A stretch of 64,000 bases of DNA, taken from Palsa-504 sp963818225. Lineage in GTDB: Bacteria > Actinomycetota > Actinomycetes > Streptosporangiales > Streptosporangiaceae. This document shows positions 36,376 through 46,057 of the stretch, piece after piece. Within the stretch, counting starts at the first letter, position 1; each line of letters begins with the position of its first letter. The position numbers were made by a program, and so were the translations under genes. The stretch is from contig CAWFRO010000011.1 of the NCBI GenBank assembly GCA_963818225.1, forward strand, positions 1,302,001 to 1,366,000, given 5' to 3'. The notes beneath the pieces were generated by a model that was given only the letters and a program-made list of their open reading frames with translations, did no database searches and had not been told where the DNA came from.

Positions 36376-36954
36376 ATGGGTCATACCCGAATCGGCATTT
36401 TGACTGATACCCATCTGGGTGATCCCAAGCTGCTCTGGGACGAGGTCGGCACCGCCTTTGCCGGCGCCGACCTGATCATGCACTCCGGCGATATCGTCCA
36501 TCCCGCGATACTCGACCGCTGTGAGGAATGGGCGCCGGTCATCGCCGCGCTCGGCAACAACGACGAGGCCTGCAAAAAGGATCCACGCGTCAAGCCCATG
36601 CAGCTCCTCGACATCGAGGGCTTCCGGATCGCGATGGTCCACGATATGTGGCCGGAAGACGATCCGATCGACGTACTCGTGGACCGCTTCCTGCACGGCG
36701 AGCGCGCAGATGTATTCATCGCGGGCGACTCCCACTACGAGCGGATGGATTTCCGTGAGGGCGTGCTGCAGGTCAACTCGGGCAGCGCGGTCCTGCCGCA
36801 CCAGTACTCGCCGCGCCTCGGCACCGTGGCGATATTGGACCTGGAACCCGGCCAGCTGCGGGCTAAGATAATCCGTCTCGGCGAGACCCCCGGCCTGGCC
36901 AATCCGGGTGTCGAGTTCGCCTTCGACGGCACGTCGGTACACCGGATCAGCTGA
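36376..36954 (+). CDS. YfcE-like calcineurin-type phosphoesterase
   Basis: 192 residues. Metal-binding motifs in order: GILTDTHLG (DxH), MHSGDIVH (GDxxH), ALGNNDEA (GNND), a His in IAMVHD, and FIAGDSHYE where the family normally has GHTH, so one ligand His is replaced by Asp-Ser. ATG 36376. A monocistronic housekeeping-type gene of YfcE/MJ0936-like phosphodiesterases; substrate unknown. Confidence 0.88.
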   Translation: MGHTRIGILTDTHLGDPKLLWDEVGTAFAGADLIMHSGDIVHPAILDRCEEWAPVIAALGNNDEACKKDPRVKPMQLLDIEGFRIAMVHDMWPEDDPIDVLVDRFLHGERADVFIAGDSHYERMDFREGVLQVNSGSAVLPHQYSPRLGTVAILDLEPGQLRAKIIRLGETPGLANPGVEFAFDGTSVHRIS

Positions 36955-37158
36955 ACGGCCCCTAGGCAGGGCGCCGGGTCCGGTGGGGCGGCCCAGAGGG
37001 CGTGGGGCACGCCATGAACCGGCCTGACGCCGCCCTCGTTCTAGCAAGCAGCACTCACCACCCGTCGCCCCCGCTCGGCTGCGCCCAACCGCTGTCCCAC
37101 CCATCGCCATCGCCATGGTTTCCTTCCCAGGTCTCACCCCCCGCCCCTCAGGACGGCC

Positions 37159-38096
37159 ATGAGCTCCGACCACCCCGAGGACGCCGACGGGCCCCCCGAT
37201 CGCCGCGACGACCACGACGGCGAAGGCGCCCAGGCCGCCCGCCCCGGCGGCACCCCGGCCGAGACCCGCAGCCACCCGGAGTACTACACCGAACTGCGCA
37301 TAGCCGTCTCCGCCGAGCAAACCACCGTCACCCAGCGAGCCTCCGCAAAGGAGCAGGCTGCCACAGAAAAGTGGCAGGAGAAGTCCGCCGAGTCCCGCTC
37401 GATCTGGCAGGAGTACCAGCGCAAATGGCCTCCCGAGCGACCGCTCCCCAGCCAACAGCCCCGGCGATCAGGGCTCCTCGCGCGGCGACCGCGGCCGTAT
37501 CCCTAGACAACGCCGCCAACGCCCGAGTCGAGTTCGAGTGCGACCGGATCGCCGACCGAGAGCGAGATAAAATCTCGCCAGCCCTTCGCGCCACCGAAAG
37601 CCAGGACCCCGACCGCCACCTGGTCGGCTTCGAGCACCGCCTAAAAGGCCGCGACCGCATCAAAGAGAAGGTCGCTGGGACACATCAAAGATCTCGATCG
37701 TTCTCCGGAGCAGGCAGTTTCGCTTGTACCTGACACGATCCGATATACCTTTCAGTACCAGCGAAGCTCGATACACCCAAGGCGTCTGGTCGGATATCGG
37801 CCGCCTGAAAGAACAAGGCTTCGAGCTGCACAAGCTCAAGAATTCCTGGTCCGGTGACCAGTACAAGGGCCTCAACAGCCAGTGGATCGAGCCGGATACC
37901 GGCCAGCGATTCGAAGTGCAGTTCCACACCCGCATCAGCTTCGAGGCCAAGCAGCTGACTCATGACGCCTATGAGCGGCTCCGCAGCCGGACAGGCCGAT
38001 AAGCTCGAGCAGATGGTGCTGGAAGCATTCCAGCGGAAGGTCACCGCTGACGTACCGGTTCCGCCCGGCGCCGCCGATATTCCCGACTACCCGTAG
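37159..38096 (+). pseudogene. RelA/SpoT-like synthetase-fold protein, multiple frameshifts
   Basis: About 310 residues restored. The N-terminus (ATG 37159) is charged and helical (YTELRIAVSAEQTTVTQRAS). From about 37515: RDKISPALRATESQDPDRHL, then FEHRLKGRDRIKEKV, which resembles the RelA/SpoT ATP-binding RxK segment; VPDTIRYTFQYQ; WSGDQYKGLNSQW (compare YKSLH); and QRFEVQFHTRISFEAKQLTH (compare EVQIRT plus the helix after it). The end is LEQMVLEAFQRKVTADVPVP. Frame order is 1-0-1-2-0, at least four breaks. The fold call is by pattern only. A small gene follows after 10 bases, as in toxin-immunity or toxin-antitoxin pairs. Confidence 0.65.
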
Positions 38097-38106
38097 AGAG
38101 GCGCAG

Positions 38107-38358
38107 ATGCCAGATAAGGTCACGTACTACGCCGTCGTGGACGACCTGAGCAGCCGTGAGCGGCCGGCGGGGGTGTTCCGGCGTACCTACACGCGATGAT
38201 GGCGGCCGGTCGCGATGAGGCGTTCACACGCAATCTCAGCTGGGAATACAGTCACGTCGCTTATTTCCGCCGAGCGTGGCGACCTGCAGAACGAGTTCAT
38301 CGAGATCACAGAGGACGAGGCGAACCAGATCGTGGAGCGAATTCGGCGCTCAAGGTGA
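38107..38358 (+). pseudogene. Small acidic partner of the RelA/SpoT-like protein, two frameshifts
   Basis: About 83 residues restored. ATG 38107: PDKVTYYAVVDDLSSRERPA, then RDEAFTRNLSWEYS in the second frame, then SAERGDLQNEFIEITEDEAN and a final VERIRRSR back in the first frame, so one gain and one loss cancel. Recognisable as an actinobacterial small-protein type, without known function. The 10-base gap to the upstream gene implies one operon and a possible antitoxin or immunity role (inference). Confidence 0.6.
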
Positions 38359-38513
38359 CGGGCGCCAGCAGCGACTAAAGCCGCCACGCCCGCCAGCCGC
38401 CCCAAGCACACCGCACACGGCCCGATCCCCACATGTCCTCGCCTAATGCAAATTCTTTTCTATTTATGCCCGGCCGCCCCTGAGCTATCGTGGCTGCTGA
38501 GAGGTGATCGGCG

Positions 38514-39311
38514 ATGGCTTGGACTCAGGGCCCCGGCCTCCAGGTCGATGTCACGTCAGCGCCAGATGGCCGTACGACGGTCCGGCTAGCCGGTGATTTC
38601 GACATGGTGCTGGCTGAGGACGCCCGCACTGTGATCAACCGCCTGGTCTCCTCGGCCCTGGACATCACGGTGGACATGAGCCGGGTCACCTTCCTGGACG
38701 CCTCCGGGGCCAGGTTCCTGACCGAGGAGCAGCGGCGCGCCAAGGCCGCGGGCGGCGACCTGGTGGTGACCCACCCCAGCAGGCCGGTCCGCCGGGTGCT
38801 GGACCTGCTCAGCAAGCAAGGGCTGACCGTTCCCGTGGCCAGCGGAGATCTTGATTCGCTGGCCGCGCCCGGCCCGGGGGTGGCGTGGGCCTGCGGCCAG
38901 GCGGTGGCCGAGCTCGTCGGCGAGGGCCACGCGGACATGGCCACCGTCCAGCTCGCGGACCAGCCGAGCGGGGTATTGCGGATGATCGCCCACGAGGGCT
39001 TCAGGCGCCGGTTCCTCGACTTCTTCGAACTCGTCCATGACGAGGAGCCCCCGGGCGGCCTGGCCCTGGCCACCGGCCGCCCGGTACTGGTGCCAGATGT
39101 CGCCTGCTCGCCCATTTTCGCCGGGACGCCCGCACGGGACGTCATGCTCAGCGCCGGCTCCCGTTCGGTCGCGTCCGTGCCGGTGCGGGCGGACGACGGT
39201 AACCTGATCGTCGTCTCCGCTCACCGCCGCAAGCCGGGCCCGTGGACGAAACCGCAGCGCAGCACCGTCGAAGAGGTAGCCACCGCGACCGCCCAGCTCC
39301 TGTCGAGGTAA
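38514..39311 (+). CDS. STAS-domain anti-sigma antagonist with GAF-like domain
   Basis: 265 residues. STAS domain at about 8-105, with the phosphorylatable Ser in VTFLDASGARFLTEEQRRA. A GAF-like sensor follows at about 125-262 (LADQPSGVLRMIAHEGFRRR, GRPVLVPDVACSPIFAG, SVASVPVRADDG). GAGAGG upstream of ATG 38514. STAS-GAF proteins act in partner-switching stress regulation. No anti-sigma kinase lies next to it. Confidence 0.85.
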   Translation: MAWTQGPGLQVDVTSAPDGRTTVRLAGDFDMVLAEDARTVINRLVSSALDITVDMSRVTFLDASGARFLTEEQRRAKAAGGDLVVTHPSRPVRRVLDLLSKQGLTVPVASGDLDSLAAPGPGVAWACGQAVAELVGEGHADMATVQLADQPSGVLRMIAHEGFRRRFLDFFELVHDEEPPGGLALATGRPVLVPDVACSPIFAGTPARDVMLSAGSRSVASVPVRADDGNLIVVSAHRRKPGPWTKPQRSTVEEVATATAQLLSR

Positions 39312-39328
39312 GGCCAGGGAGTAAAGGC

Positions 39329-40968
39329 TCAGGACACCCCGGCGACCAGGAGGTCGGCGGCCCGGGCGGCCAGGGCCATGATGGTCAGGGCCGGGTTGGC
39401 GCGCCCTGGGTGGGCAGCACGCTGCCGTCGATGATGTAGAGGTTGGGGACAGCGAAGCTCCGGTTGTTCGCGTCGACGACGCCGTGCTGCTCGTCGGCGG
39501 CCATCCGGGCGCCGCCGACCAGGTGGGCGTAGCGCTCGATGGTGATGACCTCGTCGGCGCCGGCGGCGTGCAGGAGGTCCTCCATGACCTGCTGCGCGGC
39601 GTGCAGTCAGCTGCCTTGTCGTTGTCGCACTGGGTGTAGGAGAAGTTGGCGACCGGCAGGCCGTGGCGGTCCTTCTCATCGGCCAGGGTGACCCGGTTGT
39701 CCGGCTGCGGCAGGAACTCGCACAGCGCGCCGAGGGAGGCCCAGTGCACGTAGTCGCGCATGTACTCGCGCAGCGCGCGGCCCCAGTGCCCCTGCGCGGC
39801 GACGTGTTCGGCCCAGGTGATCGGCAGCGGCGACACGGTCTGGATGGAGAAGCCGCGCTGGTAGCGGCTTGGTGGGGTCGGTCTCGTAGAACTGCTCGCG
39901 TGCTCACCTCCGGCGGCGGCGCCTTGTACATCCGGATCTCGTCGTCGAACCGGCCGGCGGTCTGCGGGGCGCCCTGCACCATCAGGTACCGCCCGACCTG
40001 GTCGAGGTCGTTGCCCAGCCCGTCGGGGAACCGCTGGCAGGCCGACAGCAGCAGCAGCCGCGGCGTCTCGATGGAGTACCCGGCGACCGCGACCACCGCG
40101 GCCCGCTGGAACCGCTCGCACCCCGTCGCGGACGTAGTGCACGCCGGTGGCCCGGCCGGTGCGCTCGTCGACGCCGATGCGGGTGACCATGGCAGTCGGC
40201 GCGGACCTCGGCGCCGTGGGCGAGCGCGTCGGGGATGTGGGTGATCAGCGGGCTGGCCTTGGCGTTGACCTTGCAGCCCTGCAGGCAGAAGCCGCGGTAG
40301 ATGCAGTGCGGCCGGTTGCCGAAGCGGCCGTTGGGGATCGCCACCGGCCCGACCTTGGCCGTGATGCCCAGCGCGCGCGCGCCGCGCAGGAAGACCTCGC
40401 CGTTGCCGCCGACCGGATGCGGCTGATGCGGGTAGCGGTGCGGGTCGCCCCAGGGCCAGTCCTCGCCCGGCCACGGGCAGTTTCGGCCTCGATGTGCGTC
40501 GTAGTAGGGCCGCAGGTCGGCGTAGCGATCGGCCAGTCCGCGCCCACGCCGTCCAGGCCGTGGGTCATGAAGTCGCTGGGGTGGAAGCGCGGGGTGTAGC
40601 CGGCGTAGTGGACCATGGAGCCGCCGACGCCGCGGCCGGAGTTGTTGGAGCCCATCGGCACCGGGTCGGCGCCGCGCGATCACGCGCGGCTCGGTCCAGT
40701 ACAGGTGGTGCGAGCCCGCTTCGTCGCTGACCCAGTCGGTGTCGGGGTCCCAGAACGGCCCGGCGTCCAGCGCCGCCGACCCGCCAGCCGCGCCCGGGCC
40801 AGCCGCTGGAGCAGCGTCGAGCCGCCGGCGCCGGCGCCGACGATCGACGAGGTCGACCTCGTCGTCGTCGGCGAAGCGGCGCATGTCGGCGCGCAGCTGG
40901 TGGTTGGTGCGGGTGCCGTCGTTGGGCAGCAGCCAGGCCGACTCGTTGCGGGCGCGGACGCTGGCCAT
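39329..40968 (-). pseudogene. GMC-family FAD dehydrogenase, many frameshifts
   Basis: Flavin dehydrogenase of the GMC/gluconate-2-dehydrogenase type (about 545 residues restored). N-terminus MASVRARNESAWLLPNDGTR; PMGSNNSGRGVGGSMVHYAG; a Cys stretch HCIYRGFCLQGCKVNAKASP; SIETPRLLLLSACQRFPDGL; C-terminal GMC signature NLYIIDGSVLPTQGA then ALTIMALAARAADLLVAGV. These pieces alternate between all three frames, with six or more breaks, so as assembled it encodes nothing complete. ATG 40968 overlaps the stop of the upstream subunit gene (TGATG). Confidence 0.85.
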
Positions 40969-41636
40969 CAGCCTCCCTTCCGCGACCGGGTCGTCGGCCG
41001 GGCCGGGCGTCGCGGCACCTCGAACGGCTCGCGCGCGTCCGACGCCCGGCGTTCATGTAGCCGCGGGGATAGGCCGGGCCGGGGAAGCCGATCTCGTTCC
41101 AGGCCCACGGGTGGGAGTAGAACGCGGTGCAGGCGTACCGGGTCCACAGGCTCCAGACGTGCCCGGCGTTCAGCCCGTGCCAGTCGCCGGCTGTCCGGCG
41201 TCCTGCACGGCCTGGATCAGCGCGGCCTGCTCGTCCGGCGAGCACTGCGCGAACGCGGTGCCGAACCGCGCGCTGCGCGTCGTCGTCGAGGTAGGCCAGG
41301 GTGTCGCGCCAGGCCTGCGCCGTCTTCGGGCATGTCGTCGTACTGCCAGCCGTCGGTCTCGCCGGCGGCCAGCCGGGCGTCGATCAGCGCCAGCGACCGG
41401 CACCGCCGGTGCGTCGCCGTCCTGGGCGAGCAGCAGATCGCAGCAGGGCGGCCGCGGCGCGCCTGCTCGGCCGGGGTGAAGAACGCGCAGCTCCGGCGGC
41501 GGCCGCGAGCCGGGCCAGCACGACGCCGGCGGTGACCTGGTCCCAGTGCCGAGCCTGGTCGCAGCACGTCGAAGCCGGGAAACCGGCCTGTCCCAGCCGC
41601 CGGGACGCGCCCGGCGTGGCCGGCCGCTCGCGTCAC
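40968..41636 (-). pseudogene. Gluconate 2-dehydrogenase subunit 3-like, frameshifted
   Basis: Small subunit that escorts GMC dehydrogenases across the membrane. Pieces: FFTPAEQA, ALIDARLAAGETDGWQYDDM, FGTAFAQCSPDEQAALIQAV, GHVWSLWTRYACTAFYSHPW and EIGFPGPAYPRGYMNAG, all typical of the family but spread over frames with at least four breaks. GTG 41636 overlaps the stop of the membrane gene (GTGA) and its own stop overlaps the dehydrogenase start, so the three were translationally coupled. Confidence 0.8.
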
Positions 41637-42087
41637 TTCTCGCGCCGCAGCACCGCGGCGAGCAGCCCCATGCCGCCGACCAGGGACGCGAGCAGCGGCG
41701 CGAACAGCGGCGGCCCGATCTCCAGGTTGTAGCGGGCGTTGGACCAGCCGCCGGGCTTCTGGGCGATGCCCCGCGGGTGCAGGTAGGTGCCCTGCAGCCC
41801 GTTGGCGACGATCGCCGCCGAGGCGAGCGGCAGCGCGGTCTTGGCCATCCGGCGGCTGAAGAACCCGGCGATGCCCGCGCCGGCGCCCGATCGGGCCGAG
41901 CGCGACCGGCAACCACATCATCTTGTTGCCGAAGCTGGCGCGGTCGTGCTCGAAGAAGATCTCGGCGGCGGTGACCAGCGCGCCGGCCGCGGTCAGCGCC
42001 GACAGGCTGCGCTCGAACTGCCCGGTCTCGACGTTGCGCACCATCCGGTCGATCGCGTGCTCAGTGCCGGAGTCGGCCGCGACGGTT
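41633..42087 (-). pseudogene. Four-helix membrane protein of the GMC operon, frameshifted
   Basis: About 150 residues restored. VETGQFERSLSALTAAGALV and FGNKMMWLPVALGPIG run in one frame. After a break near 41885 the rest (MAKTALPLASAAIVANGLQG, LEIGPPLFAPLLASLVGGMG) continues in another. The frame is also open upstream of the Met at 42044 (DSGTEHAIDRMVRNVE), so the start may be the ATG at 42087 with another break. First gene of the dehydrogenase operon; probable membrane anchor or electron-transfer partner. Confidence 0.65.
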
Positions 42088-42251
42088 CATGTCTGTCCCG
42101 CTAGGGGGGAAGGCGGCCAAACCTGGCCAGGATCAGATGCCCGGACCACGGTTCGTTCGGGCCATCACAGCGGCAGAACGGGCGCGGGCATAAGTGCCGT
42201 GAACCAGATGTTGCTGCGAGCGGCCGGCCCTTCCACCCCTGGAGTGCAGTG

Positions 42252-42893
42252 ATGTCGAAGCTACTGGTCATCGTCGGAAGCACCCGGCCCGAGCGGGCGG
42301 CAGACCTGGTGGTCCCGTGGGTCACCTCGCGGGCCCTCGCGCATCAGGGCTTCGAGACCGAGGTCGCCGACCTGCGGGACTGGGCGCTGCCCATCTTCGC
42401 CGAGCACCCGGGGACGATCGGCGACATGAACGACCCGACCTACTCCGATCCGATCGTGCTGGCCTGGAACAAGAAGGTGAAGCAAGCCGACGCGTACATC
42501 GTCATCACCCCGGAGTACAACCACAGCGTTCCGCCCGGGCTGAAGAACGCCATCGACACCGTGTGGCTGTCGTACGGGTTCCGCAACAAGCCGGTGGCGG
42601 CCGTCGGGTACAGCAGCAGCATCGGGGCCGGGATACGCGCGATCGAGCACCTGGCCCAGGTGTTCATCGAGACCGAAGCCGTCCCGTTGCGCAACGCCGT
42701 GGTGATCCCGTTCGTGCGGGACGCGTTCGGCGCCGACGGCCAGCCGGTCAACCCCGAGACGGATATCCGCCTGCAGGTCATGCTCGACGACCTGGCCTGG
42801 TGGTCTTCGGCGCTGGAAAAGGCCCGTGCCGACGGTGAGCTGACGCCCGGCGTGCAGCGGGTCCGGGCCGCGCTGGCCGCCGCCCGGGCCTGA
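42252..42893 (+). CDS. NADPH-dependent FMN reductase-like flavoprotein
   Basis: Flavodoxin-fold reductase of 213 residues. LLVIVGSTRPERAADLVVPW holds the FMN phosphate loop, and VITPEYNHSVPPGLKNAIDT is the hallmark TPEYN motif. GTG 42249 directly precedes ATG 42252 and either may be used. It lies upstream of a deazaflavin-dependent nitroreductase-like gene on the same strand (57-base gap). Confidence 0.92.
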   Translation: MSKLLVIVGSTRPERAADLVVPWVTSRALAHQGFETEVADLRDWALPIFAEHPGTIGDMNDPTYSDPIVLAWNKKVKQADAYIVITPEYNHSVPPGLKNAIDTVWLSYGFRNKPVAAVGYSSSIGAGIRAIEHLAQVFIETEAVPLRNAVVIPFVRDAFGADGQPVNPETDIRLQVMLDDLAWWSSALEKARADGELTPGVQRVRAALAAARA

Positions 42894-42949
42894 CGCCTAG
42901 GACGTCGGCTGGCCGGCGGACCGGTTACGGACAAGACCACGGAGGTCAC

Positions 42950-43420
42950 ATGAGTTTCGACACGGCGGCCGGAACCCGCGGCGCCCGCCAGCCGAACGGG
43001 TGGGCGTTCCGGCAAGTGAACAAGCTGATGGCCAGCCGGGTCCGCCGCGGCGGGAAGGTCCGGGGCTTCAACGCCCTGGTCCTGATTACGGTCGGCCGTA
43101 AGACCGGAGCCGAGCGCAGGGCTCCGGTCGGCTGGTTTCCCGGCCCGGACGGCAGCTGGCTGATCGTCGCCTCGGCCGCCGGGGCGAAGGGTAATCCGGC
43201 CTGGTACTACAACATCGCCGCCCATCCCGACCGGGTGCAGATTGAGATGAACGGCCGGAGGATGAGGGTGGCCGCCGAGCAGCTCCACGGGGCACAGCGC
43301 GCCGAAGCCTGGCAGCAGATCATCGCCGCCACGCCCCGTTTCGCCGGGTACCAGGACAAGACCGACCGGGAGCTGCCGGTCATCCGCCTCGTGCCTGAGT
43401 TTGGTCAGGCCGCCGGCTAA
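42950..43420 (+). CDS. Deazaflavin (F420)-dependent nitroreductase-family protein
   Basis: DDN/FDOR-A-like split-barrel protein, 156 residues. FNALVLITVGRKTGAERRAP and AGAKGNPAWYYNIAAHPDRV are the two diagnostic stretches of F420H2-dependent nitroreductase-family enzymes, ending in a typical IRLVPEF. GGAGGT precedes ATG 42950. Overlaps the convergent PPOX gene by four bases. Confidence 0.9.
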   Translation: MSFDTAAGTRGARQPNGWAFRQVNKLMASRVRRGGKVRGFNALVLITVGRKTGAERRAPVGWFPGPDGSWLIVASAAGAKGNPAWYYNIAAHPDRVQIEMNGRRMRVAAEQLHGAQRAEAWQQIIAATPRFAGYQDKTDRELPVIRLVPEFGQAAG

Positions 43421-43815
43421 CCGTTGGCCACCACGTGGCGCGGGGTCAGCGTGAGCACCACGCGGTTGTCGACCGGCGCCCCGAACGTCTCCAGCGTCCG
43501 GCCGTAGCGCGCCAGCAGCCGTTCCAGGAACGATGTGTCGCCGGCGTCCTCGACCGAGACGTCACCGCGGATCTCCACCGTGTGGTACGGGTCGGTGGGG
43601 TCGATCAGGAACAGCGTCGCCTGCGGGTGGCGGAGGGCGTTGCGCAGTTTCTGCCGCGACCGGTGCAGCGACGTGCGCACGACGTCCCCGTCCAGGAGGA
43701 ACCAGATGGCCGTCGTCTGCGGGTAGCCGTCGGCGCCGACGGTCGTGAACGCGGCGACGCCGGGCTTCTCGAGCAGCGCCCGGTGCCCGGCCGGAATGGG
43801 AGCAATGTCGGTCAT
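43417..43815 (-). CDS. PPOX-class (F420-type) split-barrel oxidoreductase
   Basis: 132 residues. GVAAFTTVGADGYPQTTAIW then SRQKLRNALRHPQATLFLID is the actinobacterial PPOX F420-dependent type, related to the protein at 3611. The start is ATG 43815 (MTDIAP); an ATG six codons earlier is also possible. Divergent from the GNAT gene. Confidence 0.9.
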   Translation of the reverse strand: MTDIAPIPAGHRALLEKPGVAAFTTVGADGYPQTTAIWFLLDGDVVRTSLHRSRQKLRNALRHPQATLFLIDPTDPYHTVEIRGDVSVEDAGDTSFLERLLARYGRTLETFGAPVDNRVVLTLTPRHVVANG

Positions 43816-43879
43816 CGCGCCAGGTTGCCACACTGGCCAAGCCCCCGTCCCGGCGGGTCCGCCCGGCTATGGTCACGAC

Positions 43880-44464
43880 ATGCAAGCTGATGAGTCCCCG
43901 TCCGGGATAGCGGTAGCCGAGGTTGACCGAAACACCTGGCCCGACCTGGAGCGGCTGTTCCAAGCCCGCGGCGGCCCGAAAGCATGCTGGTGCATGGTGT
44001 GGCGCGCCACACCCGAGGAGTCCCGGCACACCGACGGAGCCAGCCGCAAGGCCGCCCTGCAGCGGCGCGTGGATGCGGGCGTCCCGGTCGGGCTGCTGGC
44101 CTACCACCAGGGCGAGCCCGTGGGCTGGTGCTCCGTCGCGCCGCGGCCGGCCTACCGCCGGCTCGGCGGCCCCGACGACCCGGCCCTCGACCCGAGCCGC
44201 ATCTGGTCGATCGTCTGCTTCTTCGTGCCCCGCAGCGCCCGCGGTCACGGGATCATGACCCACCTGCTGGACAGCGCGATCTCCTGCGCCCGGCGGCATG
44301 GCGCAGCCGTGGTGGAGGCCTACCCCGTCGATCCCGACTCGCCCAGCTACCGCTTCATGGGTTTCGTCCCCGTCTTCGAAGCGCACGGGTTCACCGAAGT
44401 CGGCCGCGCCGGGACAAGGCGGCACGTCATGCGGCTCACGATCGAACCTGATCCGGGTCCCTGA
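43880..44464 (+). CDS. GNAT-family N-acetyltransferase
   Basis: 194 residues. Begins in earnest at DLERLFQARGGPKACWCMVW, a Cys-Trp-Cys start typical of one actinobacterial GNAT group; the acetyl-CoA loop is in PRSARGHGIMTHLLDSAISC (R/Q-x-x-G-x-G/A); FMGFVPVFEAHGF closes the fold. ATG 43880 is within 50 bases of the divergent PPOX start. The 3' end overlaps the convergent MFS gene by 29 bases. Substrate unknown. Confidence 0.9.
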   Translation: MQADESPSGIAVAEVDRNTWPDLERLFQARGGPKACWCMVWRATPEESRHTDGASRKAALQRRVDAGVPVGLLAYHQGEPVGWCSVAPRPAYRRLGGPDDPALDPSRIWSIVCFFVPRSARGHGIMTHLLDSAISCARRHGAAVVEAYPVDPDSPSYRFMGFVPVFEAHGFTEVGRAGTRRHVMRLTIEPDPGP

Positions 44465-45926
44465 CCGCCATCGGCGCCCCGGCGCCCGCCGGCACCTGGC
44501 GCTCCAGCGCCCGCCCTGGACCGGGCGGCCCGTCAGCGTGGCCGCGCTCACCGCGCCCGCGGCCGCGAAGAACGCGATGACCAGCACCGTTCCGTGCTGG
44601 TACGCCGTGACCGGGTCGACCCGCGACACCCGCGACAAGATGGCCACCAGCCCGGCCACCCCGAGCACCGTGCCGACCTGCCGCGCCATGTTCAGGATGC
44701 CGCTGCCGGTGCCGAACCTGGCCGGCGTCAGCGACACGCTGCCCGCGCCCAGCAGCGAGGGGATGGTCAGCCCGACCCCGGCGCCGCCCAGCAGCTGGGC
44801 GGGCAGCAGGTGGGTCACGTACGCGGGTGCCGCCTGGATCCGCCACAGCCACACCAGCTGCGCGCCGGCGTTGACCAGGCAGCCGATCACCGCGACCCGC
44901 CCGGGCCCGCCGAGCCGGGCCGCCAGGCGCGGCGCGACCAGCCGGGCGAACGGCAGCACCATCAGCGGCCCGGGCGCGATGGCCAGCCCGGCCTCCACCG
45001 CGGAGTAGTGCCACACCTCGGTGAGGAACTCCACCGCGCCGAGCACGAACGCGCCGAACCCGGCGTAGTACAAGATCGAGGCCGCGAACGCGCCGCTGAA
45101 CGTCCGCGAGCGCAGCAGCTCGAGCTCCAGGACCGGCGAATGATGCCGGCGCGAGCGCAGCACCATCGCCGCGCCGCACGCCAGCGCGGCGGCCAGCAAG
45201 CCGAGGAAGCCGGCCGAGCCCCAGCCCCAGCTCGGCGCCTCCACCAGCGCGAGCGCCACCAGGCCGACGGCCGCGGCGAGAAAACCGGCCCCGAGCACGT
45301 CGGGGCGGCCCGACGCCGAAGGATCCCGGCTCTCCGGCACCACGCGGACGGCCAGCACCACGGCCGCAATCCCGACCGGCACGTTGATCCAGAACACCCA
45401 GCGCCAGTTGACCTGGACCAGGCTGCCGCCGATCACCGGGCCGAGGGCGGCGCCCAGCGCGCCCAGCGCCGACCAGGTGCCCAGCGCCTTCGGCCGGGCG
45501 GCCGGCGGGACCGCGGCCAGCAGCAGGGACAGCGACGCGGGCACCATCGCCCCGGCCCCGACCGCCTGGATGACCCGCGCCGCGATCAGCGCGGCCACGC
45601 CCGGGGCCAGCCCGCACAGCACCGAGCCGGCGCGTGAACCCCGCCAGCCCGGCCACGAACATCCGCCGCCGCCCGATCCGGTCCGCCCACCGCCCGGCGG
45701 GCACCAGCACCGCCGCGAACACGATCGTGTACGCGTTGAGCACCCAGGACAGCGAGCTCAGGCTGGTCCCCGGGTACTGCCTGGCGATGTACGGGAAGGC
45801 CAGGTTGACGATGAACAGATCCAGGCTCGACATGAACACGGCCAGCGACAGCACGCCGACCACCGCGGTCACCCGGCGGGCGGCCGCTTTGTCCTCTGTC
45901 ACCGTCACCGGCGAAGGCACGCTCAC
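44436..45926 (-). pseudogene. MFS drug-efflux transporter (DHA2), two frameshifts
   Basis: Third DHA2-type pump. FMSSLDLFIVNLAFPYIARQ and WADRIGRRRMFVAGLAGF (motif A) are in the first frame; a break near 45635 moves the body (AARVIQAVGAGAMVPASLSL, GTWSALGALGAALGPVIGGS) to the next; the C-terminus returns to the first frame near 44500 (RALERQVPAGAGAPM) and stops at 44436. About 495 residues restored. Divergent from an HxlR regulator with a direct repeat between. Confidence 0.85.
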
Positions 45927-45945
45927 TGGGTTCTCCTCTGGATAA

Positions 45946-45975
45946 ATCTGAACGCTGGATCAATCTGAACGCTGG
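45946..45975. promoter_or_regulatory. Direct-repeat operator between MFS and hxlR
   Basis: ATCTGAACGCTGG occurs at 45946-45958 and 45963-45975, a 17-base period, 20 bases upstream of the MFS start. A weaker copy (TCCGAAATCTGG) follows at about 45981. Proposed HxlR-type binding site controlling the pump; inferred from position. Confidence 0.6.
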
Positions 45976-46057
45976 CTAAGTCCGAAATCTGGACCCACCA
46001 TAACCCGTCCCCGTCCAGTTAGTCCAGAAAACCAACTGACGAGGTAACATACGGATC

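Noticed and set aside
39242..39439. Small frame joining the STAS gene and the dehydrogenase gene
   Set aside because: It spans two well-supported genes in other frames and has no features of its own.
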